Below are positions 54,161 to 63,444 of a DNA stretch of 64,000 bases, piece by piece; the stretch's first letter is position 1; every line of letters starts with the position of its first letter. Source of the stretch: Marinobacterium litorale DSM 23545 (lineage in GTDB: Bacteria; Pseudomonadota; Gammaproteobacteria; Pseudomonadales; Balneatricaceae); the NCBI RefSeq assembly GCF_000428985.1, contig NZ_AUAZ01000019.1:1-64000 (forward strand), in the 5' to 3' direction. The translations under genes were made by a program, and so were the position numbers. Under the pieces are notes generated by a model. That model was given only the letters and a program-made list of their open reading frames with translations. It did no database searches and was not told where the DNA came from.

Positions 54161-55198
54161 TTAAGTGTCTTTCGCTGCTGGATTGAGGCGCAACAGCTCC
54201 GCCCGCTCACGCTCCAATTCCCGCGTGAGCTCCTCTTCCGATGGCAGTTCGGTCATGTACTTGGAGGCAAATAGCTGTTTGCTGTCATTCAGTACCGAGT
54301 ACTTGGCAACGGTGTTATTGCGTTCGCTGCACAGGATCAGGCCGATGGTCGGGTTGTCGTCGGAGCGGCGCTTCTGCTCTTCATACATACGCACGTACAT
54401 ATCCATCTGGCCCACATCCTGATGGGTCAGTTTGTGCATTTTCAGGTCGATGAGCAGGAAGCATTTGAGGTGGTAATTGTAAAAGACCAGGTCGATATAG
54501 TAATCACCGTCATCGGTGCGGATCCGTTGCTGCCGCTCGACAAAGGCAAAGCCCTTGCCCAACTCGAGCAGAAACTGCTGCAGGTTGGTGATAATCGCTT
54601 GCTCGAGATCGCTCTCCTGGTAGCTTTTGTCCTGCAGGTTGAGGAAATCGAGTATATAGGGGTCTCTCAGATAGGCTTTGGGTGATTCGGTAAGCGGCGC
54701 GGTGTTATCCCGGGCCTCTTGTTCCACTACCGTTTTTTCCTTGCTGGCCAGCAGGCGCTCATAGTAGAGAACGCCGATCTGCCGCTCCAGTGCACGCGCG
54801 CTCCAGCCCTGCTCATGCGCTTCTTTCGCATACCAGTCACGGGCAGCCTGCTTTTCTACACGCATCAATACGCGATAGTGGGTCCAGCTCAATTCGAGAC
54901 GCAGTGAGTCTTGATTTGGATACTGCTGGTAAAAGCGGCGCATATTACGCAGGTTGGTGACATCAAAGCCCCGGCCAAACTCGTCCGCAAGGCGTTGCGA
55001 AAGCTGCTCCAATTGCCGCTTTCCATACTCTGCACGTTCCTGCCCCTGCTGCTCCTGCTCGACGATCAGCCGGCCTATGTGCCAATAGGCCTGTACCATC
55101 TGCCGGTTGACCGCCTGTCTGACCTGTCGTCGTGCCTGCTGAATGACTTCAGCAATGTCGGTATAAAGCTGCTCGGGTACGACCGCGTTATCTGCCAT
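54161..55198 (-). CDS. YhcG/DUF1016-family PDDEXK nuclease
   Basis: A 345-residue protein with an N-terminal DUF1016 domain (YWHIGRLIVEQEQQGQERAEYG, FGRGFDVTNLRNMRRFYQQYP) and a C-terminal PDDEXK nuclease domain. In the latter, FYNYHLKCFLLIDLKMHKLTH supplies the Asp and D-x-K core after a preceding acidic residue. Such proteins are frequent inside type I restriction loci and other defence islands, sometimes as an accessory nuclease. Here the ATG has a GAGGAGG site and overlaps the HsdR-like gene. Whether it works with Wadjet is unknown. Confidence 0.88.
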   Translation of the reverse strand: MADNAVVPEQLYTDIAEVIQQARRQVRQAVNRQMVQAYWHIGRLIVEQEQQGQERAEYGKRQLEQLSQRLADEFGRGFDVTNLRNMRRFYQQYPNQDSLRLELSWTHYRVLMRVEKQAARDWYAKEAHEQGWSARALERQIGVLYYERLLASKEKTVVEQEARDNTAPLTESPKAYLRDPYILDFLNLQDKSYQESDLEQAIITNLQQFLLELGKGFAFVERQQRIRTDDGDYYIDLVFYNYHLKCFLLIDLKMHKLTHQDVGQMDMYVRMYEEQKRRSDDNPTIGLILCSERNNTVAKYSVLNDSKQLFASKYMTELPSEEELTRELERERAELLRLNPAAKDT

Positions 55199-56414
55199 GG
55201 CTGGCCTCCTCTTTCAGAAAAGGTTTCAACACACTGACCAGTTCATCGACATCCTCCGGCGCAAAGACGCCATCGATCCCCTCATGTGAGATGCTGTCGA
55301 AGGGCGGTTCGTACAGTTTTTCCACCATGATTGAGCCATATTGAGCGATGTAGTTCTTCAGCAGGTTCATAAAGCGGACCTGCTGGGCAGTCAAATTGGG
55401 GTGAGCATGCAGGAAGCGTGTGAAATGGGTCTCTACAGCCTGGCGATCAAGACCGATGATCTCACGCACCGTCAATTGCAGTTGATCAGCGGTGCGGCCG
55501 TAAAACTCATTGAGCGTATCCAGGCTGACCCCCGGGTGGCTGGTGAGTATGGTGGAGGTCAGCGTTTTGAGCTCCTGTTCGGCAATCGACTCACCTTTAC
55601 GAATCTTCTGCAGGGTGGGGTTGGCTTCAACCATGGCATCGAGAATGCCCTTTAACCTGCGTCGATACTGCATCGCTTCGTTGGCACCGGCGATTTTGAC
55701 CTCCCGCTCGCCCTCTTTCACCCCTCCATCCCCGGTGCGGGTCGATGGCATGGCATAGGCACCGCCACCGCCGGATTGGCGGTACTTCATGATACCGCGC
55801 AGCTCCTTGCGTGCCTTCTCGAGCTTATCGATACCGGGCTGCTGCCAGAAGTCGGCGCTGCGCACTTCAGCGAGGATGTCGTCCTTACGGCGTACCGCCT
55901 GAATATTGACCGCCAGCCGGTCCAGTTCGGCAAGCAGTTGATCGCGCCCATCCTCGAAGCAGCTGGCCCTGTCCACCAGGCAACGCTCTATCATCGCCAT
56001 CTGTTTGTCCAATGCCGAGGCGTGCTTATCACGTAGTACTCGTGCCGACATCAGCGGGGAGATGGTGTTGATCAGCAGATGCTGGGTACTGGCATCCAAC
56101 GTTTTCAAAAGATCGGTCTGGCGCAGCTGATGAACCAAACGCAGCTCACGCTTCACGGCGATACTGTCATCGGGCAGATCGTTGATATCCGCTTGCAGCA
56201 GTTCGAAAAAGCTGGACTGAGGTAGCCGAGGCAGGAGCTCTTCCTTGTATATTGCCTTGGTCACTTCCTCGGCAAAGCCGCGAAGCCTGGTCAGTGCGCT
56301 GCCCGGGTCAATATGCAATACCGCTTCGGCCAGCGCACCCGAGGCCGCCAAAGGCTCATTATCTGGTCGAAGAAATTCGAAGTTAACAGATGTTGTTAGC
56401 AAAGCCTTATCCAT
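55188..56414 (-). pseudogene. HsdR-like protein lacking nuclease and helicase core (internally deleted)
   Basis: A 408-residue open frame that joins the two ends of a type I restriction subunit. Residues about 9-80 resemble the HsdR N-terminal helical domain (NFEFLRPDNEPL, DPGSALTRLRGFAEEVTKAI). From about residue 85 the sequence matches the region C-terminal to the helicase (LVHQLRQTDLLKTLDAST, SPLMSARVLRDKHA, NIQAVRRKDDI) and ends with the EcoEI-type C-terminal domain. The PDDEXK nuclease and DEAH helicase (some 600 residues) are missing, yet the frame is open. Either decay by deletion or a reused fragment; hsdM and hsdS are absent. The ATG at 56414 is preferred (AAGGA upstream); 56435 is possible. 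Confidence 0.75.
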
Positions 56415-56926
56415 GCGTGCACCGTCCTTTTCCATGGCGCAAAAGCAGCGTGAGCCCAGTTATAAGCGGGATTTGAAACTATATGATCTTCTGATTTTAA
56501 ATACTCAATCTGATTCTTACGAACTTTGCCACGCAAGGACTTGGTCTTGCCCCGCTGAGTCTTTTTATCCATTCGCTTCCTATGAGAGCTGCGTGTCGGC
56601 CTGGTCGCACGGCGAGTCTTCTGCACTTTCGCCACGCTTTGAATCAGTTCACGCAAACGATCCAGAGCATCGGCCCGGTTCTTCTCCTGCGTCCGAAACT
56701 GCTGGGCTTTAATAACCACGACCCCATCCTGACTGATTCGGGCATCAGACATCGCGAGCAGTCGTTCCTTATAAAAGTCTGGCAAAGAAGATGCGTGAAT
56801 ATCGAAGCGTAAATGAATCGCGCTGGAAACCTTGTTGACGTTTTGACCGCCCGAGCCCTGGGCTCGGATGGCGGTCAATTCAATCTCGTCATCAGGTATC
56901 TGAACGTTGCGGGATATTTCTAACAT
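56396..56926 (-). CDS. arfB: Alternative ribosome-rescue factor ArfB (peptidyl-tRNA hydrolase)
   Basis: A 176-residue protein with the catalytic GGQ motif in [21 protein letters not shown] and the basic tail [15 protein letters not shown] that enters the mRNA channel. It releases peptides from stalled ribosomes. Typical ArfB is about 140 residues and ends near that tail; here about 40 extra residues follow (from [12 protein letters not shown] to the stop), with no family similarity and an overlap with the HsdR-like gene. The extension probably arose when the defence island joined here. Confidence 0.9.
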   Translation of the reverse strand: MLEISRNVQIPDDEIELTAIRAQGSGGQNVNKVSSAIHLRFDIHASSLPDFYKERLLAMSDARISQDGVVVIKAQQFRTQEKNRADALDRLRELIQSVAKVQKTRRATRPTRSSHRKRMDKKTQRGKTKSLRGKVRKNQIEYLKSEDHIVSNPAYNWAHAAFAPWKRTVHAWIRLC

Positions 56927-57792
56927 CAGAACCGCTTTTTGTAGCTATGGCAGTACGGCGTTTTACCGGTACGCACGTAATAATCCTGGTGGAACTCCTC
57001 AGCACGCCAGAACGGCTGCATCGGCAGGACGCGGGTGGCCACATCCAGCCCTTTATTTTCCAGCAGCGCGATCAATTTTTCACTGACGCCACGCTCTTCA
57101 TCATCATTGACGAAAATAGCTGACGCGTACTGTGGCCCGATATCCGGACCCTGACCATTCTCCTGGGTGGGATCATGGATTTCGAAGAATAGCTTGGCCA
57201 GAGTTTCGAAGCTGACCCGGGCGGGATCATAAAGCACCTCCACCGTCTCGAGGTGGCCGGTACTTTTGCTGCACACCTGCTCATAGGTGGGGTTCTCGAC
57301 ATGCCCGCCCATATAACCGGAGATCACTTCAACCACACCCTCCTGCTGTTGCAGCAGGTGTTCGACACCCCAGAAACAGCCACCGGCAAAATAGGCCTTT
57401 TTCACACTTCCGCCCTTCGATGCTGCCTGCTCTTCGGCGCTGACAAAATCCATGGAAATTGAATTAACGCAATGGCGGACATTTTTCGGGGTAAGCATTT
57501 CACCTTCAAACACATGCCCCAGATGCCCACCGCAGTTAGCGCAGAGAATCTCCGTCCGTCGCCCATCCGCGTCTACCTCTCGTCGGATAGCCCCCTCGAT
57601 TTCGTCATCGAAGCTGGGCCAGCCACAGTGCGAAGGGAACTTGTCCTTGGACCGGTAAAGTGGCGCACCACACTGCTTGCAGGTATAGACCCCGGTTTCG
57701 AAAAAGTCGTTGTACTTACCGGTAAATGGGCGTTCGGTACCCTTATTGATAATGACCCACTGCTCTTCGGGAGTCAGTTTTCTGTAGGACAT
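56926..57792 (-). CDS. msrBA: Bifunctional methionine sulfoxide reductase, MsrB-MsrA fusion
   Basis: A 288-residue enzyme repairing both methionine sulfoxide epimers. The MsrB domain comes first (residues about 1-130): zinc cysteines in CKQCGAPL and CANCGGHLG, and the catalytic Cys in RHCVNS. The MsrA domain (about 135-288) has the catalytic GGCFWGVEH. No signal peptide, so cytosolic. The ATG at 57792 has GAGGAGG five bases upstream. It shares one base with the next gene, arfB, so the two may be cotranscribed. Confidence 0.95.
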   Translation of the reverse strand: MSYRKLTPEEQWVIINKGTERPFTGKYNDFFETGVYTCKQCGAPLYRSKDKFPSHCGWPSFDDEIEGAIRREVDADGRRTEILCANCGGHLGHVFEGEMLTPKNVRHCVNSISMDFVSAEEQAASKGGSVKKAYFAGGCFWGVEHLLQQQEGVVEVISGYMGGHVENPTYEQVCSKSTGHLETVEVLYDPARVSFETLAKLFFEIHDPTQENGQGPDIGPQYASAIFVNDDEERGVSEKLIALLENKGLDVATRVLPMQPFWRAEEFHQDYYVRTGKTPYCHSYKKRF

Positions 57793-57953
57793 AGCGCCTC
57801 CTCTTCGGTTTGTCGACAACGAGATAACGGCCACAGCAGCATTACAGCCCGGAAACAGCCAGTGTACCTTGAATTGATTGGGGTACGCATTTATGCGCGC
57901 AAAGGATTACCCGGTACTCAAGAACCGACCGCCTTAGACTCATCAGACGATAA

Positions 57954-57985
57954 AAGCCCCTCCCACCTTCAGGTGGGAGGGGCTT
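57954..57985 (-). terminator. Strong intrinsic terminator of sorAB
   Basis: AAGCCCCTCCCACCT (57954-57968) pairs perfectly with AGGTGGGAGGGGCTT (57971-57985). On the minus strand the stem is followed by TTTATC. It lies about 30 bases after the cytochrome gene stop. Confidence 0.92.
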
Positions 57986-58016
57986 CAGGGGGCAGAGCAA
58001 ACAGCCCCAGGAACGC

Positions 58017-58391
58017 TTAGCTATCAGCCGCTTTTTTGTACGGATTTTTCGGCAGCATATCCGGCGGCAGAGGTGGACGACGAGCGCCCTCTTTCGGGCC
58101 GTAATGCTCGGCCAGATAATCGAGAATCGTATTTTCGGTTTGTGGCGGAAGCGGCCAGAGGCCCTGAGTATCCTGCATCCACCGGATCAGGTACTCCCAG
58201 CGGTTGCGGGTACCGGCATTCTGCGTAACCAGAGCCCCCGAATGACAGGCGGTACACGTGGACTTCACTGTTTCCCACCCCTCGGCAATCACCAACCCAC
58301 TGTCCGGATCCGTTTCGGCCGCCGCCCCCAGGGGGACAATCAGCGCCAGCGGCAACAGCAGCCGGCGTATTCGTTGCGTCAACATACGCAC
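58017..58391 (-). CDS. sorB: Sulfite dehydrogenase cytochrome c subunit
   Basis: A 124-residue periplasmic monohaem cytochrome c. The signal peptide covers LLLPLALIVPLGAAAE; the haem motif CTACH (about residues 46-50, STCTACHSGALV) and a later Met-containing region are present. Directly after the molybdopterin subunit gene (four bases), it should be the electron acceptor of the sulfite oxidoreductase, as in SorAB of Starkeya, passing electrons to the respiratory chain. The strong terminator at 57954 ends the operon. Confidence 0.88.
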   Translation of the reverse strand: MRMLTQRIRRLLLPLALIVPLGAAAETDPDSGLVIAEGWETVKSTCTACHSGALVTQNAGTRNRWEYLIRWMQDTQGLWPLPPQTENTILDYLAEHYGPKEGARRPPLPPDMLPKNPYKKAADS

Positions 58392-58395
58392 CCCC

Positions 58396-59724
58396 TCACG
58401 CTATCTGTACCGCAATGCGGTGGCAGGCGTTGTTAAGGTAGCCTTTCGGGTTCCAGCCCGGGACAACCATGGGTTGGGCACGTCCTTCACTGTCGGTCGC
58501 TTTGGCCCAGATTTCGTAGTATCCGATCTCCGGGAACTCAACCACCGTACTCCAGCGCTGCCACGCCAGACGATTCGGTGGATCTTTCAAGTCGACCTCA
58601 TGCCAGGTCGCACCAAAGTCGATGGAGACCTCCACTTTGCTAACCGCCAGATCACCGGCCCAGGCATGTCCACGTACGACCAGCTTCTCCCCCATCGGCT
58701 GAGTCAGCCCAGATTGGGGGTACGTAATCAGAGACTTCACGGGCATCGACTCAATGGTGACAAAATCCGACTTCGGCACATCAGTGCCCGGTGCCACGGG
58801 GTGTTTGGGAACGCTGTAGGACGGCGCACCCATTTTGGTACCATCATGTTTCTGATTGCGAATGACGATGCGCTGCAGCCACTTACCGGACACGGAGCCG
58901 GGCCAGCCGCCACAGACTACCCGCAACGGATAACCGTTGAGGTAGGGGATCGGCTCTTCGTTCATCGCCCAAGCGATCAATGACTCATCCTCCAGCGCCT
59001 TACGCATCGGCACGCCACGGGAGATCGGGTCACGGTTTGGGTCGCCACTGACATGACTGTCGGCACCGTAATACCCAATATAAACCGCATCGTCCTTGAT
59101 GCCGCATGCCTCCAATACATCCCGCAACCGAACGCCGGTAAAGGTGGGACAGGCGACTGCACCGGTGGTCCACTGGTTACCACTGGCCGAGGGCACATAC
59201 TCGCTGCGACCGTTACCGCCGCACTCGATCTGGAGCTGATAGGTGTAGTGTTTGAATCTCTGCTTTAGCTCACCAATCGTAAATGTCATTGGGTTGGCGC
59301 AGGACTCGCCCTCGATACGCAACTCCCAAGTCTCGGGGTCGATATCCTTGATCGCGGGAGGAATACCGTTATTGCGGACGAACATTCGGTTTCCCGGGGT
59401 AATATCGTCATCCAGCAGATGAGCCGGTGTTTCGGCGTTGATCGGCCGATCATTGAGCACTGTCAGTCCATCTTTGCCTTCGAGCATGAATGGCTGGTGC
59501 GAGTCGGCCAGCGCTGCCGGGATAAGGCCACCGGGCATTTTGTCGGCAAAAGGTATGGCCGACGCCCCCAGCGCCGCCCCCATAGCGGCAAGGCCACTCT
59601 TTCTGAGGAAACCGCGACGGGATTCGGGATCAACCTGCCGCCCCCACAGCACACGATCGGCTTTTTCAGGGTCCTCCGCATACAGCGCGTGCAGGCCTTT
59701 ATTCGGGGTTTCTTTTTTGGACAT
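58396..59724 (-). CDS. sorA: Sulfite:cytochrome c oxidoreductase, molybdopterin subunit
   Basis: A 442-residue periplasmic molybdoenzyme of the sulfite oxidase family. The twin-arginine signal is ESRRGFLRKSGLAAMGAALG (about residues 31-50). The Mo-ligand Cys is in QLQIECGGNGRSEY, and the oxidoreductase domain is followed by a C-terminal dimerisation domain (about residues 315-442). It oxidises sulfite to sulfate and passes electrons to the cytochrome encoded next. A divergent TauE-type exporter is 336 bases away, supporting a role in sulfur metabolism or sulfite detoxification. Confidence 0.93.
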   Translation of the reverse strand: MSKKETPNKGLHALYAEDPEKADRVLWGRQVDPESRRGFLRKSGLAAMGAALGASAIPFADKMPGGLIPAALADSHQPFMLEGKDGLTVLNDRPINAETPAHLLDDDITPGNRMFVRNNGIPPAIKDIDPETWELRIEGESCANPMTFTIGELKQRFKHYTYQLQIECGGNGRSEYVPSASGNQWTTGAVACPTFTGVRLRDVLEACGIKDDAVYIGYYGADSHVSGDPNRDPISRGVPMRKALEDESLIAWAMNEEPIPYLNGYPLRVVCGGWPGSVSGKWLQRIVIRNQKHDGTKMGAPSYSVPKHPVAPGTDVPKSDFVTIESMPVKSLITYPQSGLTQPMGEKLVVRGHAWAGDLAVSKVEVSIDFGATWHEVDLKDPPNRLAWQRWSTVVEFPEIGYYEIWAKATDSEGRAQPMVVPGWNPKGYLNNACHRIAVQIA

Positions 59725-60060
59725 AACAACTCCTGGGGCCCGGAGCGATGTTCCAGCACAGTGTGACTAGACCGGGCATTTTATTATTAATCTTCACCCT
59801 TATTGCCGGTTCATTAAGAGCAGCGAAACTGTCTTAATGTTCAGCTGTTGTCTGTTCAGATTAGCAGGCATCACGGAGAAAGCAGGCCATAATTAGCAAT
59901 CTCTTATATTAAAGCAATCTAATAATTACCTTCTTTATACATCAAAGTTTTTCACCGGTGCCTGTACCCGCAATCACGGCTGTTAGATGATAGCCCACCC
60001 TTTATCGCTCGACTCGATACCCTGCAACGCCGGTTATCGGTAACCACGGAGTACACAATA
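59725..60060. other. Divergent promoter region between sorA and the TauE-type gene
   Basis: 336 bases without a gene. AT-rich in the middle. The octamer AGCAATCT occurs at 59895-59902 and 59913-59920, 18 bases apart, close to two helical turns; this could be an operator for a shared sulfite-responsive regulator. No terminator is visible. Confidence 0.45.
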
Positions 60061-60861
60061 ATGGAGCTGGACCTGGCTCTCTTTCTGATACTTTTCTTCA
60101 CCGGTTTGGCGGCGGGAACGATCGATGCCATCGCCGGTGGCGGCGGGCTGATTACGCTGCCGGTGTTACTGGCCAGCGGACTGAGCCCGGTCCAGGCGCT
60201 GGCCAGTAACAAATTGCAGGGAAGTTTTGGCACGCTGGCGGCGACTCTCTACTTTGTGCGTAAAAGGTTGGTGGACCTGCGCACGATGCGGCTCATGATC
60301 CTTTGTACATTTGCCGGTTCAGCACTGGGAACGTTGATCGTTCAGCTGATCGACAGCAGCCTGCTCGCCGCTATCATGCCCGGCCTGCTGATCTTGATCG
60401 CGCTCTACTTTGCGTTCTCACCCAAAATCAGCGATCTTGACCGGGAGCGTCGCTTAAACACGTTGATCTTCAGTACGGCGATTACCGGCACCATCGGTTT
60501 TTACGATGGCTTCTTCGGCCCGGGTACCGGTACATTTTTCACATTGGCGTTCGTGACCTTGATGGGCTTCGGCCTGGCTCGCGCGACAGCGCACACCAAG
60601 GTGCTCAATTTCACGTCCAACTTCGCATCCCTGCTATTCTTCCTGTTCAGTGGCCACATCGTCTGGGCAGCCGGCCTGACGATGGGGTTGGGCCAACTGA
60701 TCGGCGGACAACTGGGAGCCCGCCTGGTGGTCAGCCGGGGTACACGACTGGTGCGCCCGGTCATTGTGGTTGTAACACTGGCCATGTCGGCTAAATTGCT
60801 GTTTGACCGCTTTAGCCCGGCTGACGGCGAATTCATCCGTTTGCCGTTTTCATTGTTGTAG
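60061..60861 (+). CDS. TauE/SafE-family (TSUP) anion exporter, likely sulfite
   Basis: A 266-residue inner-membrane protein with about eight helices. GTIDAIAGGGGLITLPVLL near the start and GFYDGFFGPGTGTFFT near residue 145 are the two repeated motifs of the TSUP family. Members export sulfite, sulfoacetate or related organosulfonates. Being divergent from sorAB suggests removal of sulfite, but this is inference. Ends 71 bases before a DJ-1/PfpI gene. Confidence 0.9.
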   Translation: MELDLALFLILFFTGLAAGTIDAIAGGGGLITLPVLLASGLSPVQALASNKLQGSFGTLAATLYFVRKRLVDLRTMRLMILCTFAGSALGTLIVQLIDSSLLAAIMPGLLILIALYFAFSPKISDLDRERRLNTLIFSTAITGTIGFYDGFFGPGTGTFFTLAFVTLMGFGLARATAHTKVLNFTSNFASLLFFLFSGHIVWAAGLTMGLGQLIGGQLGARLVVSRGTRLVRPVIVVVTLAMSAKLLFDRFSPADGEFIRLPFSLL

Positions 60862-60932
60862 TAACGGGTTAATACCTTCACGCGCTCCAGGTCTGTTAAA
60901 ACTGACTGACTTTCACATTAAGGAGGTGCGTC

Positions 60933-61496
60933 ATGAGCAAAAAAATATTAATGATCACCGGTGACTTCACTGAAGATTACGAAACGATGGTGCCCTTCCA
61001 GGCTCTGCAGGCCGTGGGCTATCAAGTAGATGCGATCTGCCCCGATAAGAGTCATGGCGACACGGTCATGACAGCGATCCATGATTTTGAAGGGGATCAG
61101 ACCTACAGTGAGAAACCGGGTCACCGATTCACCCTCAATGCGGACTTTGCTGGAACCAACCCGGCGGATTACGACGCGCTGGTGCTGCCCGGCGGACGCG
61201 CACCGGAGTATCTGCGCCTGAACGCCGACGTACTCAAAATGATCCGCCACTTTTTCGATGTGGACAAACCGGTGGCGGCCATCTGCCATGCGGCTCAACT
61301 CTTGGTCGCCGCTGATGTCCTGAACGGCCGCACCTGCTCCGCCTACCCCGCCTGCGCTCCCGAAGTCCGTCTGGCTGGCGGGAAATTCGCTGAAATAGAC
61401 GTTGATCAAGCAATAACCGATGGTAATCTGGTAACAGCGCCCGCCTGGCCGGCTCACCCGGACTGGCTCAAACAGTTTCTGGCTGTGCTGGCCTGA
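60933..61496 (+). CDS. DJ-1/PfpI-family protein
   Basis: A 187-residue protein of the class I glutamine amidotransferase-like fold. The nucleophile Cys is in [15 protein letters not shown] (about residue 113) with the Glu upstream in the region [12 protein letters not shown]. Members include Hsp31/DJ-1-like glyoxalases, deglycases and the PfpI peptidase. The ribosome-binding site AAGGAGG is well placed. The reaction cannot be told from sequence. No operon partner evident. Confidence 0.88.
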   Translation: MSKKILMITGDFTEDYETMVPFQALQAVGYQVDAICPDKSHGDTVMTAIHDFEGDQTYSEKPGHRFTLNADFAGTNPADYDALVLPGGRAPEYLRLNADVLKMIRHFFDVDKPVAAICHAAQLLVAADVLNGRTCSAYPACAPEVRLAGGKFAEIDVDQAITDGNLVTAPAWPAHPDWLKQFLAVLA

Positions 61497-61576
61497 CACA
61501 TATGGGCGGCTGCGGGTGGATTGACTCAGCCGCCCATTAACTCGAACAGAATAAAAATAACTGGCGAGGTGACACG

Positions 61577-61924
61577 ATGTGTAAACTGTTTATCGAGGCG
61601 GATCCAACACTCTGGGAAAGTTCAACCCGATCACTGCGCATTAACGATATGGTGACCAGCATCCGTCTGGAAAACTACTTCTGGTGCGTGCTGACCGAAG
61701 TGGCGCGGCGCGATGAGATGAACGTTCCGCAAATGGTGAGTCGGCTCTATGCGGAAGCGCTTGATGCCGGCCATGACATTCACAATTTCACCTCATTTTT
61801 GCGCGTGTGTGCCATGCGCTACCTGCGTCTTCAACTCGCCGGCGAAATCCCGCGGCGCAGCGATATCCCGATTCGATCACTGGATGTCAACAGCATCCTT
61901 GACCGTGAGCGCCGTACAGCCTGA
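61577..61924 (+). CDS. Ribbon-helix-helix domain protein
   Basis: A 115-residue small protein of the RHH_4 (PF13467) family: the motif SLRINDMVTSIRLENYFWCVL followed by EVARRDEMNVPQMVSRLYAEAL gives the beta strand and two helices of an RHH DNA-binding domain. The C-terminal part continues the pattern (NFTSFLRVCAMRYLRLQLAG). It may act as a transcription regulator; no target is known. Preceded by GAGGTGAC before the ATG. Confidence 0.85.
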   Translation: MCKLFIEADPTLWESSTRSLRINDMVTSIRLENYFWCVLTEVARRDEMNVPQMVSRLYAEALDAGHDIHNFTSFLRVCAMRYLRLQLAGEIPRRSDIPIRSLDVNSILDRERRTA

Positions 61925-61952
61925 CAAGGCCTAAAATTAAGCACTTTCTCCA

Positions 61953-62303
61953 TCAGATTGACTGGTTCTCGCTCAAGCGGAACCAGCCACGGGCGATTCT
62001 GTAAATCACCCACAGAGTCCCACCCAGCAGAATCAAATATCCCACCAGAACAATCAACGACAGATAACCCACAAAAAACCAGATCGCCGTGTACCAAAAG
62101 GTGCGAATCTGCCAGCGGAAATGACTTTCGTAGATCGTTCCCCGAACCTCCGAACGTTTGACATAGTTAACGATCAAAGCGGCCAGAAACGTGATCGGTA
62201 TGATAAACGAGAGCGCTTGCAGCAGGTAAACAATCGTCGTCAACCGCTTTAACCGCTCATTGTCAGGGGACGTCACTACGCGAGTATGGTCAATATCTAC
62301 CAT
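61953..62303 (-). CDS. DUF4870-type small membrane protein
   Basis: A 116-residue protein with three predicted helices (about 22-50, 68-82 and 84-103) and the family pattern FIIPITFLAALIVNYVKRSE, then SHFRWQIRTFWYTAIW. Function unknown. Ribosome-binding site GGAAC before the ATG at 62303. It is convergent with the RHH gene and divergent from the lipoprotein gene. Confidence 0.8.
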   Translation of the reverse strand: MVDIDHTRVVTSPDNERLKRLTTIVYLLQALSFIIPITFLAALIVNYVKRSEVRGTIYESHFRWQIRTFWYTAIWFFVGYLSLIVLVGYLILLGGTLWVIYRIARGWFRLSENQSI

Positions 62304-62411
62304 CGTTGTTCCTTCAATCAGTGCGCATCAGCAAAAACCCATACTGACGCTGAGTAAAACCAACTATCTGCTGTTATCGTATAGAACAGGTTTAATTCAG
62401 GAGAGTTCCCC

Positions 62412-62939
62412 ATGCACCGCAAGATCGGCCTGCTAATTACCGCACTTGTGTTGACCGGCTGCTCCAGCGATGGCTGGCGTACAGCCAGCCGCGAACCTGC
62501 GGGGATTGCGCCCTCTCCCGCCGACACACCGGAGGCCGTCGTGCAGGCGTATGCCGCTGATGCCTGGGGATGGCGTGGCTATTTTGCCGTACACACCTGG
62601 ATTGCAACCAAGCCCAGTCATGCGGACAGTTATACCGTGTATGAAGTCATTGGCTGGCGGGAAAAACGGGGCCTGCCGGTACTGCGTATCGCTCAGGATG
62701 CGCCAGATCGATACTGGTACGGCGCACGTCCGGAGCTACTGCTGGATCGACGCGGAGAAGGCATTGATCAATTAATCAAAAAAATCGAGGCCGCCGCCAA
62801 AACCTATCCCTGGAAGCATGAATACCGGGTTTTTCCGGGGCCCAACAGCAATACATTCCCCGCGTGGCTGGCCGACCAGGTACCAGAGCTCGGCCTGAAA
62901 CTCCCCTGGCGCGCAATCGGCTCCGGTTGGGCTGACTGA
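62412..62939 (+). CDS. DUF3750-family lipoprotein
   Basis: A 175-residue exported protein with a lipoprotein signal ending in ALVLTGCSSDGW (Cys near residue 17). The mature protein includes GWRGYFAVHTWIATKP, YTVYEVIGWREKRGLPVLR and TYPWKHEYRVFPGPNSNTF, which are typical of DUF3750 proteins. Function unknown. The GGAG ribosome-binding site sits eight bases before the ATG. Confidence 0.85.
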   Translation: MHRKIGLLITALVLTGCSSDGWRTASREPAGIAPSPADTPEAVVQAYAADAWGWRGYFAVHTWIATKPSHADSYTVYEVIGWREKRGLPVLRIAQDAPDRYWYGARPELLLDRRGEGIDQLIKKIEAAAKTYPWKHEYRVFPGPNSNTFPAWLADQVPELGLKLPWRAIGSGWAD

Positions 62940-62977
62940 TTCAGTGTTAAACTGACCTTTTTTAAGAGAAAAACGTG

Positions 62978-63436
62978 ATGCATATCTGGGTCGACGCGGA
63001 TGCCTGTCCTGCCGTGATCAAGGAGATACTCTTCCGGGCCGCGCAGCGCACCGGCATCTCAACAACACTCGTTGCGAATCAGCCACTCAGGGTTCCGCCC
63101 GATCCTCATATCACGTCCATTCGTGTCGAGGCGGGGCCCGATGTGGCGGACCATGAAATTGTCAGACGGTGCGATGCCGGCGATCTGGTCATCACAGCGG
63201 ACCTGCCGTTAGCCGCGGAAGTGATCGCGCTTGGCGCTCAAGCACTGAGCCCGCGAGGCGAGTTGTTCAGCACGGAAAACATTCGCGCCCGTGTCAACAT
63301 GCGTGATTTCATGGAGACCCTGCGCGCAAGCGGTATCCAGACAGAAGGACCTGCGCCGTTGAGCCAGTCAGACCGACGTGAGTTCGCTCAGCATCTGGAC
63401 AAACTTCTTGCCCGTATTCAACGGACACCCTCATAG
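62978..63436 (+). CDS. yaiI: YaiI/YqxD family (UPF0178, DUF188) protein
   Basis: A 152-residue protein beginning [20 protein letters not shown], the diagnostic start of the UPF0178 family. Conserved acidic residues ([19 protein letters not shown]) suggest a PIN-like nuclease fold with bound metal, but no reaction is established. A GTG three bases earlier (62975) is an alternative start. Confidence 0.88.
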   Translation: MHIWVDADACPAVIKEILFRAAQRTGISTTLVANQPLRVPPDPHITSIRVEAGPDVADHEIVRRCDAGDLVITADLPLAAEVIALGAQALSPRGELFSTENIRARVNMRDFMETLRASGIQTEGPAPLSQSDRREFAQHLDKLLARIQRTPS

Positions 63437-63444
63437 AGAAGCGA

